Below are positions 56,077 to 64,000 of a stretch of 64,000 nt of DNA, one piece after another. The notes under the pieces are model-generated. The model worked only from the letters and a program-made list of their open reading frames with translations, was not told where the DNA came from and did not search any database. Origin of the DNA: Rheinheimera texasensis DSM 17496 (lineage in GTDB: Bacteria > Pseudomonadota > Gammaproteobacteria > Enterobacterales > Alteromonadaceae); contig NZ_KL544005.1 of assembly GCF_000711985.1 (NCBI RefSeq), forward strand, positions 1,191,970 through 1,255,969, written 5' to 3'. Position 1 is the first letter of the stretch. Every line of letters begins with the position of its first letter. A program made the position numbers and the translations under genes.

Positions 56077-57012
56077 ATGCTGGAAGTTCATCAACTATCC
56101 CGGCGTTATGACGACTATGTCGCGGTCAAGCCTGTCAGTTTCACCATTGATGCCGGTGAAATCGTCGGTTTGCTCGGTCATAACGGTGCCGGTAAAACCA
56201 CCCTTATGAAGATGCTGTCGGGTTATCTGGAGCCACACTCAGGCTCAGTGCGGCTCGATCAAACCGACCTCGTCACGTCCGCCAAACTGCTGCAACGTCA
56301 GCTTGGTTATCTGCCGGAAAACCTGCCGGTGTATCAGGACATGCTGGTGGCGGATTACCTCGATTACGCCGCCAGCCTCAAAGGCCTCAGTGGCGCTGAC
56401 AAAGCAGCCGAAATCAGGCGCGTGATGCAGGCAACCGATATCAGTGCCAAAGCGCTGCAAAAGGTATCGACCCTCTCACGCGGCTATAAACAGCGGGTCG
56501 GCGTGGCCCAGGCATTGTTAGGCAAACCCCGGCTGTTGATCCTGGATGAACCCACCAACGGGCTGGACCCGACGCAAACGCTGCAAATGCGTCAGCTGAT
56601 TAAAGACATCGCCCGCGACGCCACGGTGATTTTATCAACCCATATCATGCAGGAAGTCACCGCTTTATGTGATCGGGTGCTGCTGTTACAACAAGGTGAA
56701 TTAGTGCTGGATGCCCGTTTAGCGGAGCTGACCGGCCAGCAGCTGAGCCTGCACACTTCGCTGGATGAACCGCAAATTCGCGCGTTGTTGCCACAGGCAG
56801 CGCCACTGACACTCAGCGCAAGCCCGGCTCCGGGGCACTATCTGTTTGCCTTACCACAAGGGGCCGACACCACGTCAGCCAGTCATCAGCAGGCTATCGC
56901 GGCACTGGCACGCGCCGTGGTGCAGCAGGGTGGCGATTTGTATCAGCTGAGCCTGCAAGGCCAGGATTTAGAAACTTTATTTGCCCGTCAGGAGGTCGCC
57001 CATGCAGCCTGA
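56077..57012 (+). CDS. ABC transporter ATPase (GldA-like)
   Basis: A 311-residue ATPase. Walker A is GHNGAGKTT with K40, the signature is LSRGYKQRVGVAQAL and Walker B is LLILDEPTNG. It energises the adjacent permease. AAAAGGAG precedes the ATG. The last 11 nt overlap the next gene, whose Shine-Dalgarno GGAGG lies inside this one. The Gld name is by fold and partner, and does not imply gliding. Confidence 0.92.
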   Translation: MLEVHQLSRRYDDYVAVKPVSFTIDAGEIVGLLGHNGAGKTTLMKMLSGYLEPHSGSVRLDQTDLVTSAKLLQRQLGYLPENLPVYQDMLVADYLDYAASLKGLSGADKAAEIRRVMQATDISAKALQKVSTLSRGYKQRVGVAQALLGKPRLLILDEPTNGLDPTQTLQMRQLIKDIARDATVILSTHIMQEVTALCDRVLLLQQGELVLDARLAELTGQQLSLHTSLDEPQIRALLPQAAPLTLSASPAPGHYLFALPQGADTTSASHQQAIAALARAVVQQGGDLYQLSLQGQDLETLFARQEVAHAA

Positions 57013-59941
57013 TCATCTGTCTGTACGCCGCATTTGCCAAAAAGAGCTGGCACTGTTTTTTGCTTCGCCACTGGCCTGGCTGTTTTTGTTTGCGTTTATC
57101 AGTATTGAGCTCTTTGTGTTTTTCTGGGCTGAGGCGTTTTTTGCCCGCAATATCGCCGACGTTCGGCCATTATTTCAGTGGATGCCGCTGTTATTGCTGT
57201 TTTTAGCCGCCACATTGACGATGCGGTTATGGAGCGATGAAAGACGCAGCGGCACGCTGGAACATATTCTGACCAGTCCACAACCGCTGTGGCATTTTAT
57301 CGCCGGCAAATTCAGCGCCTGTTTGTTGCTGTTGCTGTTGGCGCTGACCTTAACCTTACCAATCCCTGTCACCGTCAGCCTGCTGGCTGAACTCGACTGG
57401 GGGCCTGTCCTGAGTGGTTATCTGGCGGCTTTGCTGTTAGGCGCGGCTTATCTGGCGATGGGGCTGTTTGTCTCGAGCCGGACCGACAACGCCATAGTAG
57501 CTTTGCTGGGCTCTGTGCTGCTGGGACTGCTGTTTTACCTGCCAGGCTCCAGTTTGCTGGCCGGCCTGGTCAACGCCGACGTGGCGGCGGTATTGGGCCA
57601 AATCAGCACCAGCAGCCGCTTTGACGCCATTACCCGTGGTGTGATCGATCTGCGGGATCTGTATTTTTATCTGTCATTGGTGGCGGTGTTTCTGGCCTTG
57701 AACGCGCTGATGCTGGAGCGTGAGCGCTGGGCACGTGAGCGCCGTTTAACTCCGGCACAGTGGGCGAAAACAGCGCTGACAGGCCTTATCGCGGCCAATT
57801 TTATCGGTGCCAACTTCTGGCTGAGTCAGTTACCGCAACTGCGGCTTGATACCACGGCCGGTGCGCAGTATTCGCTGTCAGAGGTCAGTAAACAGCAGCT
57901 GGCCGGCCTGCAGGAACCTTTGCTGATCCGCGGTTATTTCTCTGCCAATACTCACCCGTTACTGGCGCCGCTGGTGCCTCAGCTGCAGGATTTATTAAAG
58001 GAATATCAGGTGGCTGGCCGCGGCAAAGTAAAACTGGAGCTGGTAGACCCGACGACAGACGCGGAGCTGGAACAACAGGCCAATCAGCAATATCAGATTG
58101 AACCTGTGCCCTTTCAGGTGGCGGACCGGCATCAGTCGGCCATTGTCAGCTCTTATTTCCATGTGCTGCTGCAATACGGCTCAGAGCATAAAGTACTGAG
58201 TTTCCGTGATTTTATTGATGTGAAAACCCAGGGCGAAGCAGACTTGCAAGTGTTGCTGCGCAACCCGGAATACGACATCAGCCGGCAAATCAAAAAACTG
58301 CAGGCGCAATATCAGAGCGGTGGCGATGTGCTGGCCCAGTTGCCCGGCACTGTCACTTTAAATGCCTATGTGTCGCCGGAAACCGAGCTGCCGGCGCAGC
58401 TCAAAACGCTGATGCAGCAGTTGCCGCAAACGCTGCAACAACTGCGTGGCAATCACAGCGCGCAGCTGCCGTTGCAACAGCAATCGATGGCAGATCCGGC
58501 GATCACTAAACGGATCAACGCCACTTTTGGCGCCCAACCGATGGTGCTGGACCTGCTGCAGCCACAACCGTTCTGGTTCTTCCTGACGCTGCAACTGGGG
58601 GAGCGCGAGCTGGCTATCCCGTTGTCAGCTTTGGATCAAACCGCGCTGGAGCAGTCAATCAAAGCGACCTTACAACGTTTTGTACCCGGCCTGGAGCAAA
58701 CCGTCGCGCTGGTCAGCGGCAGCAGCATGCCGGCCGGTTACGGCGCTATGGGCAGCACTTTTAACCAGCTGCGCGAACTGATTGGCACTGAACTGAATGT
58801 GATTTCGGAAGATTTAACCGACGGCAAAGTTGCCGCCGAGGCTGACGTACTGGTGCTGCTGGCACCCAAAGATCTGACTGAAAAACAAGTGTTTGCCGTT
58901 GATCAGTTCCTGATGCAAGGCGGTACCGTCATCGCAGCGACCTCGCCTTATGACGTCAATCTCAGCCAGCGCAGCCTGGGGCTGACGGCCGTCAATTCCG
59001 GCTTGCAGGATTTCCTCAAAGCGCAGGGCCTCAGCATTGAACAGACGCTGGTGCTGGACCCGCAGCACAGCACTTTGCCGGTGCCGGTGACCCGTCAGGC
59101 CGGTGGCTTCAGCTTCCAGCAAATGGCGATGTTGCCCTACCCGTACTTTGCCGACCTGCGGCCAGCAGATTTCGCCGCAACGACAAACGCGGCTGAACAG
59201 CAACATCAGCGGGCCATCCTCGGTGATTTGCCGCAGCTGACCGTACCCTGGGCTTCGCCAATCAATGTGACGCCGCTGGCTGCCAGTCAGGACAAAGCGC
59301 AAGCTCAACCGGCGCTGCAGTATCAGACCCTGCTCAACACCTCGGCCGGCAGCTGGCGCAGCAACAGCCTGGATGTAATGCCAACGCTTGGCAGTGATGG
59401 TCAGGTCAGTTATCCGGGCGACACTGCCAGCACCGGCGCTGCACCAGTTGCCGTGCTGGTCAGCGGTGAATTTAAGTCGTATTTCGCCGACAAAGCACAT
59501 CCGCTGCGCGAAACCAAGCCAGATAACGCAACACCGGACGACAAATCCGGCACAGAGACAAATACGGACTCAACGCTGCGCGATACCGGCTTGCTGAAAA
59601 AATCCGCCCCCGGCGCCCGGCTGCTGCTGGTATCCAGTAACAGCATGTTCAGCGACCAGACGCTGCAGCTGGCTGGCAGCAGCAACGGCAGCCAGTATCT
59701 GAATAACCTGCAGCTGCTGCAAAACATGCTGAGTTTTGCGCTGGCCGACACAGAACTGTCATCCATCCGCAGCCGCGCGCAGTTTAACCGTACCTTACCG
59801 GCACTGTCGCCGGATAGCCGCAGTGCGCTGGAATACGCCAACTATGGCATTGCCTTACTGTTGCTGAGTTTGCTGTTTGGCGCGGAACGTTATCTGCACA
59901 CCCGTAAAAAAGCGCGTTATCAACAACTTGTGGCTATGTAA
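57002..59941 (+). CDS. Fused ABC permease and GldG-type substrate domain
   Basis: A 979-residue protein. Residues 1 to about 235 are a six-helix ABC-2 permease (GldF-like); a seventh helix near 255-275 leads into a large extracytoplasmic domain resembling GldG (about 280-940) with a C-terminal membrane helix (YGIALLLLSLLFG) and a basic tail. In Bacteroidetes GldF and GldG are separate. The substrate is unknown. ATG 57002 has GGAGGTCGCC upstream, one of the strongest sites in the window. Confidence 0.9.
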   Translation: MQPDHLSVRRICQKELALFFASPLAWLFLFAFISIELFVFFWAEAFFARNIADVRPLFQWMPLLLLFLAATLTMRLWSDERRSGTLEHILTSPQPLWHFIAGKFSACLLLLLLALTLTLPIPVTVSLLAELDWGPVLSGYLAALLLGAAYLAMGLFVSSRTDNAIVALLGSVLLGLLFYLPGSSLLAGLVNADVAAVLGQISTSSRFDAITRGVIDLRDLYFYLSLVAVFLALNALMLERERWARERRLTPAQWAKTALTGLIAANFIGANFWLSQLPQLRLDTTAGAQYSLSEVSKQQLAGLQEPLLIRGYFSANTHPLLAPLVPQLQDLLKEYQVAGRGKVKLELVDPTTDAELEQQANQQYQIEPVPFQVADRHQSAIVSSYFHVLLQYGSEHKVLSFRDFIDVKTQGEADLQVLLRNPEYDISRQIKKLQAQYQSGGDVLAQLPGTVTLNAYVSPETELPAQLKTLMQQLPQTLQQLRGNHSAQLPLQQQSMADPAITKRINATFGAQPMVLDLLQPQPFWFFLTLQLGERELAIPLSALDQTALEQSIKATLQRFVPGLEQTVALVSGSSMPAGYGAMGSTFNQLRELIGTELNVISEDLTDGKVAAEADVLVLLAPKDLTEKQVFAVDQFLMQGGTVIAATSPYDVNLSQRSLGLTAVNSGLQDFLKAQGLSIEQTLVLDPQHSTLPVPVTRQAGGFSFQQMAMLPYPYFADLRPADFAATTNAAEQQHQRAILGDLPQLTVPWASPINVTPLAASQDKAQAQPALQYQTLLNTSAGSWRSNSLDVMPTLGSDGQVSYPGDTASTGAAPVAVLVSGEFKSYFADKAHPLRETKPDNATPDDKSGTETNTDSTLRDTGLLKKSAPGARLLLVSSNSMFSDQTLQLAGSSNGSQYLNNLQLLQNMLSFALADTELSSIRSRAQFNRTLPALSPDSRSALEYANYGIALLLLSLLFGAERYLHTRKKARYQQLVAM

Positions 59942-59953
59942 CGGAGGTATCTG

Positions 59954-61123
59954 ATGCAAGTTTCTCATTTAGCCATACTGCTGACCGCTCAGCTTGGCCT
60001 CGCCGGAATGCTGTGGTACAGCAACCATCAGCCAACGCAGGCAGAGCCGTTACTGGCCAGCAATCAACTGACTGAACTGACACTGGTCAAAGGGCCAGGC
60101 AAGACCCAAGATGCTGAGGCAAAGCCCGCAGCGGCCGCCAGCTTCAACTTACGTCAGCACAACGGCCAGTGGCAGTTTAACGCTGCTGGCACTGAGCAGC
60201 CGCTCTGGTTGGCGGCCAACCCGGCCAAAGTGCAGCAACTGCTGACGGATTTGCAAAAAGCCCGGCTGAACTGGCCGCTGGCCGATTCTGCCGACAGTCA
60301 GCGCCGGTTTGCCGTCGCGCCGGACCAGTACCACTGGCAGCTGCAGCTCAAAGCTGCCGGCACTGATGCGGTGCAAACCCTTTGGCTTGGCGACAGTGCC
60401 GGTTTCCGTCAGCAATATTTACGCCGCGACGGCGAGAGTGCCGTGTATCAGGTCGCGCTGAACAGCTATGAACTCAGCGTCGATCCTGCGCAGTGGCTGG
60501 ACAAAAATCAGCTGGCATTCAAAGATATTCAGGCGGTGCGGGGGCCAGACTACAGCTTGCTGAAAATTCAGCCAGCGGCGACAGGCACGACCCCAAATAC
60601 GGATAAGCCAATCTGGCAATTGGCCGGACTGACCCCGGCGGCTGATGCGATAGCACCGACGTTGGATCAAAGTCAGGCGGACCAGCTGCTGAGCAGCCTG
60701 CAAACGCTGACGGTGCAGCAATATGTCGCGAAGCCAACAGCAGAAACCACTGCTGCGCTGGCGAAAGCGCCCCGACTGATGATAACCGCAGCCAACCGCG
60801 ACGGGAAAACCAGCGAGCTGAGCCTGCAGCTGGCCGAAGCCGGTGGGCAATATTGGCTGCGACGCTCAGATGTTGATGCCGTATTCAACATCGAGCAAAG
60901 CCAGTATCAAAGCTTAGTCAGCACTAATCTGGCGAAGCTGAGCAAACCGGCAGAGCAGCAAGTAGCCGGCACGGCACAAAGCCCCGGCACCCAGGCGCTG
61001 GATAAGCTGAGCCAACAACTGCAACCCGGTAAAACGGCAACTCAGGCGTCAGCCATAGAACAAGCAGAGCTGAAAACTTCAGCCCCGGACAACACTGGGG
61101 CTGCCGGTGATGCCAAACCTTGA
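59954..61123 (+). CDS. DUF4340 membrane-anchored protein
   Basis: A 389-residue protein with an N-terminal membrane anchor (residues 5-22) and a long beta-rich, Gln/Ala-rich extracytoplasmic region that fits DUF4340. It follows the GldF-GldG fusion by 12 nt, with GGAGG upstream, completing a three-gene operon. DUF4340 proteins accompany such ABC systems; the role is unknown. Confidence 0.85.
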   Translation: MQVSHLAILLTAQLGLAGMLWYSNHQPTQAEPLLASNQLTELTLVKGPGKTQDAEAKPAAAASFNLRQHNGQWQFNAAGTEQPLWLAANPAKVQQLLTDLQKARLNWPLADSADSQRRFAVAPDQYHWQLQLKAAGTDAVQTLWLGDSAGFRQQYLRRDGESAVYQVALNSYELSVDPAQWLDKNQLAFKDIQAVRGPDYSLLKIQPAATGTTPNTDKPIWQLAGLTPAADAIAPTLDQSQADQLLSSLQTLTVQQYVAKPTAETTAALAKAPRLMITAANRDGKTSELSLQLAEAGGQYWLRRSDVDAVFNIEQSQYQSLVSTNLAKLSKPAEQQVAGTAQSPGTQALDKLSQQLQPGKTATQASAIEQAELKTSAPDNTGAAGDAKP

Positions 61124-61150
61124 TCAGACTAGACATTGTCAGGATGGACA

Positions 61151-61180
61151 ACAGCCGGCACTCAGCCGGCTGTTTTTTTT
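61151..61180 (+). terminator. Intrinsic terminator of the ABC operon
   Basis: Nine-bp stem ACAGCCGGC / GCCGGCTGT with a 5-nt loop and eight T residues, directly before the convergent oxidase gene stop. Confidence 0.9.
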
Positions 61181-62259
61181 CATCGCAGGGAACTCTGCAC
61201 CTGCGCCACCACTTGTTTCGCCAACGCCCTTGCCGTGGTCCATTTGCCGCCGTTGACCGTCAGCACCGCTTGCTGCCAATGCATCGCATATTCGCGGCTG
61301 GCTTTACTGGCATCATTGGCGCCGCCTAATAAGGGCCGCACGCCGGCAAATTCGCGCTGAATATCACTGCCAAAACGCTTAGTGACAAAATAATGGTTAT
61401 ACAGCTTTAACAAATACTGACGCTCCGCGTCACTGCAGCAAATTGGTTCGCTCAGCTGCTGTCGCACTTCGGTGGTTCCGAGCAGCGTCTGCCCCTTAAA
61501 TGGCAACACAAAGACAATGCGGGCTTCACCCGGCACTTCCAGCATATGACCATAACGACAGAGCTGAGGTAATAACAGATGACTGCCACGAACTAAATCC
61601 AGTGGCTGCTGCACCGCTAAACCAGACTGCTGCAGCAACTGATTGGCCCAGGGACCCGCCACATTAATCACGCGCTCAAACCGGCGCCATTCCCCGCTGG
61701 CCAGTTGCAACTGACCATCGGCCTGCAATGTCTGCACCGGCTGATGATCATGCACCAACACGCCATGCTGGCGTGCTTGCTCTACGGCCCAGAGGCCGAG
61801 CTGCTGGTCATCCATCTGACCGTCAAAAAACAAAAAGGCACCGAGTAAACCGTCCGGCTGTAAATCCGGACTGCAGCGCAGTGTTTGCTGAGTATTGAGC
61901 CAGCGATGGCGGCCAATGCCTTTACGGCCAGACAGCAGATCATACAGCCACAGGCCAATTTTCAGCTGCCAGCGCGGCCGGCGGCCACTGCGGTAAATCG
62001 GATAAAGAATAGGGAGGCGTCGGGTTAAATGCGGTGCTTTTTTGATCCACCAGCGTCGCTCCTGCAGCGCTTCATGCACCAGCCGGAACTCGCCTTGCTC
62101 CAGATAACGCAGGCCACCATGCAATAACTTGCTGGACGCTGCACTGGTCGCCTGCATCAGGCCGTCACGCTCAAACAATTCAACCTGATGCCCCGCCAAC
62201 GCCAGCTGCCATGCTGAGGTCACGCCGTTGATACCGCCCCCGATCACTGCAATATGCAC
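61180..62259 (-). CDS. Short GlpD-like FAD-dependent glycerol-3-phosphate oxidase/dehydrogenase
   Basis: A 359-residue DAO-fold flavoprotein. The dinucleotide motif VIGGGINGV is at the N-terminus and the GlpD signature ATSAASSKLLHGGLRYLE follows; the chain ends at GGKWTTARALAKQVV. Standard GlpD is about 500 residues; the C-terminal DAO_C domain is absent, with no remnant seen downstream. I chose the GTG at 62259 because AAGGA sits 8 nt away, whereas an in-frame TTG two codons earlier is too close to it. Activity on glycerol-3-phosphate is inferred. Confidence 0.78.
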   Translation of the reverse strand: MHIAVIGGGINGVTSAWQLALAGHQVELFERDGLMQATSAASSKLLHGGLRYLEQGEFRLVHEALQERRWWIKKAPHLTRRLPILYPIYRSGRRPRWQLKIGLWLYDLLSGRKGIGRHRWLNTQQTLRCSPDLQPDGLLGAFLFFDGQMDDQQLGLWAVEQARQHGVLVHDHQPVQTLQADGQLQLASGEWRRFERVINVAGPWANQLLQQSGLAVQQPLDLVRGSHLLLPQLCRYGHMLEVPGEARIVFVLPFKGQTLLGTTEVRQQLSEPICCSDAERQYLLKLYNHYFVTKRFGSDIQREFAGVRPLLGGANDASKASREYAMHWQQAVLTVNGGKWTTARALAKQVVAQVQSSLR

Positions 62260-62428
62260 AGGCAACTTCCTTTGCTAACTAATTGTTTAAGAAAAGCAAA
62301 TTAACTCATGCTTGTCTAATTTTCCGGACAGAACACCAAAAGGCTACGCTGGCACGGGCTGAAAAAGCAGCTACAGTTGTGTCATCATGGATTTCTACTG
62401 TACCTGAAAAGGCAAAGGAACCTGGGGC

Positions 62429-63886
62429 ATGAATCAGGCGATGTACGGTGCGAACGCGGCCACCAAAATCATCAAAGAATTGCTGAGTAAAATTTATGAC
62501 AACAGCAGTCAACGCCTGTCCATTTATGAGCAGGCTGCCTGGTATTTTCAGGGACACGAACAACGCGAAATTGATCAGCTGCAACAGCAGAAAACCGAGC
62601 TGCAACGTCGGCTTGACGATGCCAGTAAAGGGGCACGGCATAAGCTGGAACTCAAACTGACCGAAGTCAGTCAACAACTCAAAGAAAGCCTGAAACAACA
62701 ACAAGATAATCGGATTGACCGCATTCGCCAGCTCAAAGGTGTGGCCCGGCATATTGTTGAGCTGATCCAAGGCGACAGCCAGGAAGAATCGCGCCAACTG
62801 GCAGCCCGCGCGCTCGGCACTATTCAGCTGCTGTCACCGACTTATGGCAAAAATATCGCAGCAACCAATCAGCGCCATAAACATTTGTATAAAGCCATCC
62901 TTGCGCTCCTACTGTTAAAACAATTGCTGGTCGATAAGCAGATTAAAAACCGTTTTGTGTTAGCCAAGGTCGCTGACTCACTGAATACCGCCGCTGATAC
63001 CGCGTCGGCATTTCTGGACGAAGTGCAGATCCCGCTGGTGATGGCTTGTCTGATCCAGGACATCGGCCTGCAACACCCGCAGGTCCAAAGCCTGTTATAT
63101 GGGCCGGACGGCGATCAGGACCCATACCGGGTGTTACCGCCTGAACAGCGTCAGCAATTGCTGCAGATTAGTTTCGAACAAAGCCAGTTGTATCTGCAAG
63201 ATGGGTTGGGACTAGACCAATATGTTGGCAATTCCAGAGCCGAGCGCGAATTGTTTGTGATGGTGGAAGAAGACAAACAGGCCTTTGCCTTACATTTGCT
63301 GCGCTCGGCGATCACGCCGGAAGACGGTATTGGTAACCTATTGAAAATTCCACAGGTTTATACCTCAGTGGTGTTACCGTCGAAGCAAAATTACAGCTAT
63401 GACAGCCTGCCCAAAGTTGGGCCGCTACTGAAAGCCGGCGTGGAAAAAGGCTGGTATCCGGCGGCTGTGGTGCAAAGTCTGTTAACCATCACCGGATATT
63501 TCCCTCAAGGATTTGGCATTACCTACATCCCGAAAGACTCGGATAAACGCGACTTAGACCGTTATGAATACGCCATCGTCAATGGCTTGTATCCGCTGGA
63601 ACCAGAGCAACCAATTTGCCGGCAAGTGACACGCAATCTGACCTTTAACACTTTTGGTATTAATGTGGTGGTCAGCGCTGAAAACAATCTGTATTTCCCC
63701 GTCGCGCAGCAAAAACTGGAGCGTATCAGTGAAGAACGGCTGCGTGAAATCCTCAGCAAGCTGGTGTCGAATTTTGAGGAAAGGGTCAATACAGATTTGA
63801 TCCCGAAGTGCTGGAACCCGGACGAGTTTTTCAGTTATCTGAAGCATCAGAATTTGTGGAACCGCAACGACACCATCCGCAATTAA
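62429..63886 (+). CDS. Uncharacterised HD-GYP-like protein (paralogue 2)
   Basis: A 485-residue cytoplasmic protein, paralogous over its full length to 25134-26615. A coiled coil lies at about residues 45-100. LIQDIGL occupies the HD-motif position of HD-GYP phosphodiesterases, IPQVYTSVVLP that of the ADVYDAL helix, and ITGYFPQGFGITYIPKD the YPVG tail. Key metal histidines are replaced (Q-D in place of H-D), so phosphodiesterase activity is unlikely. ATG has AAGGAACC upstream. It stands alone. The family is conserved but I cannot name it. Confidence 0.7.
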   Translation: MNQAMYGANAATKIIKELLSKIYDNSSQRLSIYEQAAWYFQGHEQREIDQLQQQKTELQRRLDDASKGARHKLELKLTEVSQQLKESLKQQQDNRIDRIRQLKGVARHIVELIQGDSQEESRQLAARALGTIQLLSPTYGKNIAATNQRHKHLYKAILALLLLKQLLVDKQIKNRFVLAKVADSLNTAADTASAFLDEVQIPLVMACLIQDIGLQHPQVQSLLYGPDGDQDPYRVLPPEQRQQLLQISFEQSQLYLQDGLGLDQYVGNSRAERELFVMVEEDKQAFALHLLRSAITPEDGIGNLLKIPQVYTSVVLPSKQNYSYDSLPKVGPLLKAGVEKGWYPAAVVQSLLTITGYFPQGFGITYIPKDSDKRDLDRYEYAIVNGLYPLEPEQPICRQVTRNLTFNTFGINVVVSAENNLYFPVAQQKLERISEERLREILSKLVSNFEERVNTDLIPKCWNPDEFFSYLKHQNLWNRNDTIRN

Positions 63887-63901
63887 CCCAACCGATTGAG
63901 C

Positions 63902-63928
63902 ACCCGCCGCAGTCCAATAGCAGCGGGT
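63902..63928. terminator. Possible terminator between convergent genes
   Basis: Stem ACCCGCCGC / GCAGCGGGT, imperfect by one wobble, between the paralogue stop and the minus-strand reading frame at the window edge. Confidence 0.4.
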
Positions 63929-63935
63929 CACCTCG

Positions 63936-64000
63936 TTATTGCCGGACCTGCCCGTCGCCAATCACAATATACTTTTCTGTCGTCAACGACTCTAAACCCA
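63936..64000 (-). CDS. C-terminal end of a gene running off the window
   Basis: An open minus-strand frame enters from the right edge and ends at TAA 63936-63938; the last residues read LESLTTEKYIVIGDGQVRQ. The composition looks like real coding sequence, but the 20 visible residues do not identify a family. Confidence 0.4.
   Translation of the reverse strand, partial: GLESLTTEKYIVIGDGQVRQ

Noticed and set aside
58814-59500. A 228-residue minus-strand frame opposite the GldF-GldG fusion
   Set aside because: Antisense to a well-supported gene in a tight operon.
62306-62797. A 163-residue minus-strand frame at the start of paralogue 2
   Set aside because: Overlaps the conserved coiled coil of paralogue 2; hydrophobic appearance comes from reading CAG/CAA codons backwards.
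1-64000. Search for tRNA, rRNA, riboswitches, insertion sequences, integrases and prophage genes
   Set aside because: None was recognised by eye: no T-psi-C-like GGTTCGAATCC box, no transposase or integrase motif, and no known riboswitch core. Weak or divergent RNA elements could still be missed.

Overview
The window looks like a chromosomal segment of a free-living aquatic gammaproteobacterium of the Alteromonadales/Chromatiaceae type. A Rheinheimera-like genome is my best guess, inferred from gene content and protein style and not from any search. Coding density is high, with GC-rich codons, good Shine-Dalgarno sites and many strong intrinsic terminators. I see no rRNA, tRNA, CRISPR array, prophage or insertion sequence. 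Most genes are housekeeping or conserved lineage genes, plus two polysaccharide-degradation loci.

Layout. 0-5 kb: a small DUF3718-type periplasmic protein, a two-gene membrane-protein pair and a SWIM/SNF2 helicase. 5-14 kb: a secreted amidohydrolase, a DUF3429 protein, ubiC-ubiA (ubiquinone), an orphan FliL-like protein, glpE-glpG, a 48-residue DUF2256 zinc-ribbon gene, a TPR protein and an HDOD protein. 14-20.5 kb: a starch/maltodextrin locus made of an MFS sugar permease, a lipoprotein glucoamylase (GH15) and a LacI-type regulator translationally coupled to rlmF. 20.6-24.2 kb: a small lipoprotein and a MipA/OmpV-DUF3019-response regulator-histidine kinase operon. 24.2-26.6 kb: a DUF3334 (CheX-like) gene divergent from a large uncharacterised gene whose paralogue lies at 62.4-63.9 kb. 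26.6-31.9 kb: an acetyltransferase, a Bcr/CflA efflux pump, dusC, a solute-binding protein, two small proteins and an EEP-family nuclease. 31.9-41 kb: alpha-amylase (GH13), a tryptophan-halogenase-like flavoprotein, a TonB-dependent receptor and a Wzi-like outer-membrane protein. 41-47.5 kb: an M13 peptidase, a chemoreceptor and DUF350-ygiB-ygiC. 47.5-54.1 kb: a chitinase cluster (GH18, GH19, large multidomain GH18) behind a NagR-type palindrome. 54.4-64 kb: argA, a GldA / GldF-GldG fusion / DUF4340 ABC operon, a short GlpD-like oxidase, the second paralogue, and the edge of a gene running off the window.

How the parts connect. A perfect LacI-type palindrome (GAATACGTATTC core) lies upstream of the permease-glucoamylase pair and, 25 kb away, upstream of the TonB receptor. 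This suggests one regulon: outer-membrane capture and import of malto-oligosaccharides, periplasmic cleavage by the amylase and glucoamylase, and inner-membrane uptake by the permease. The chitinases form a parallel chitin system with a different operator.

The observations most worth following are the two paralogous proteins that look like degenerate HD-GYP domains, one divergent from a CheX-like gene. Others are a near-perfect 20-bp hairpin that buries the ribosome-binding site of a small gene behind the amylase, a GTAC-rich repeat mosaic between the TonB receptor and the halogenase, and a terminator-containing leader upstream of the maltodextrin permease.
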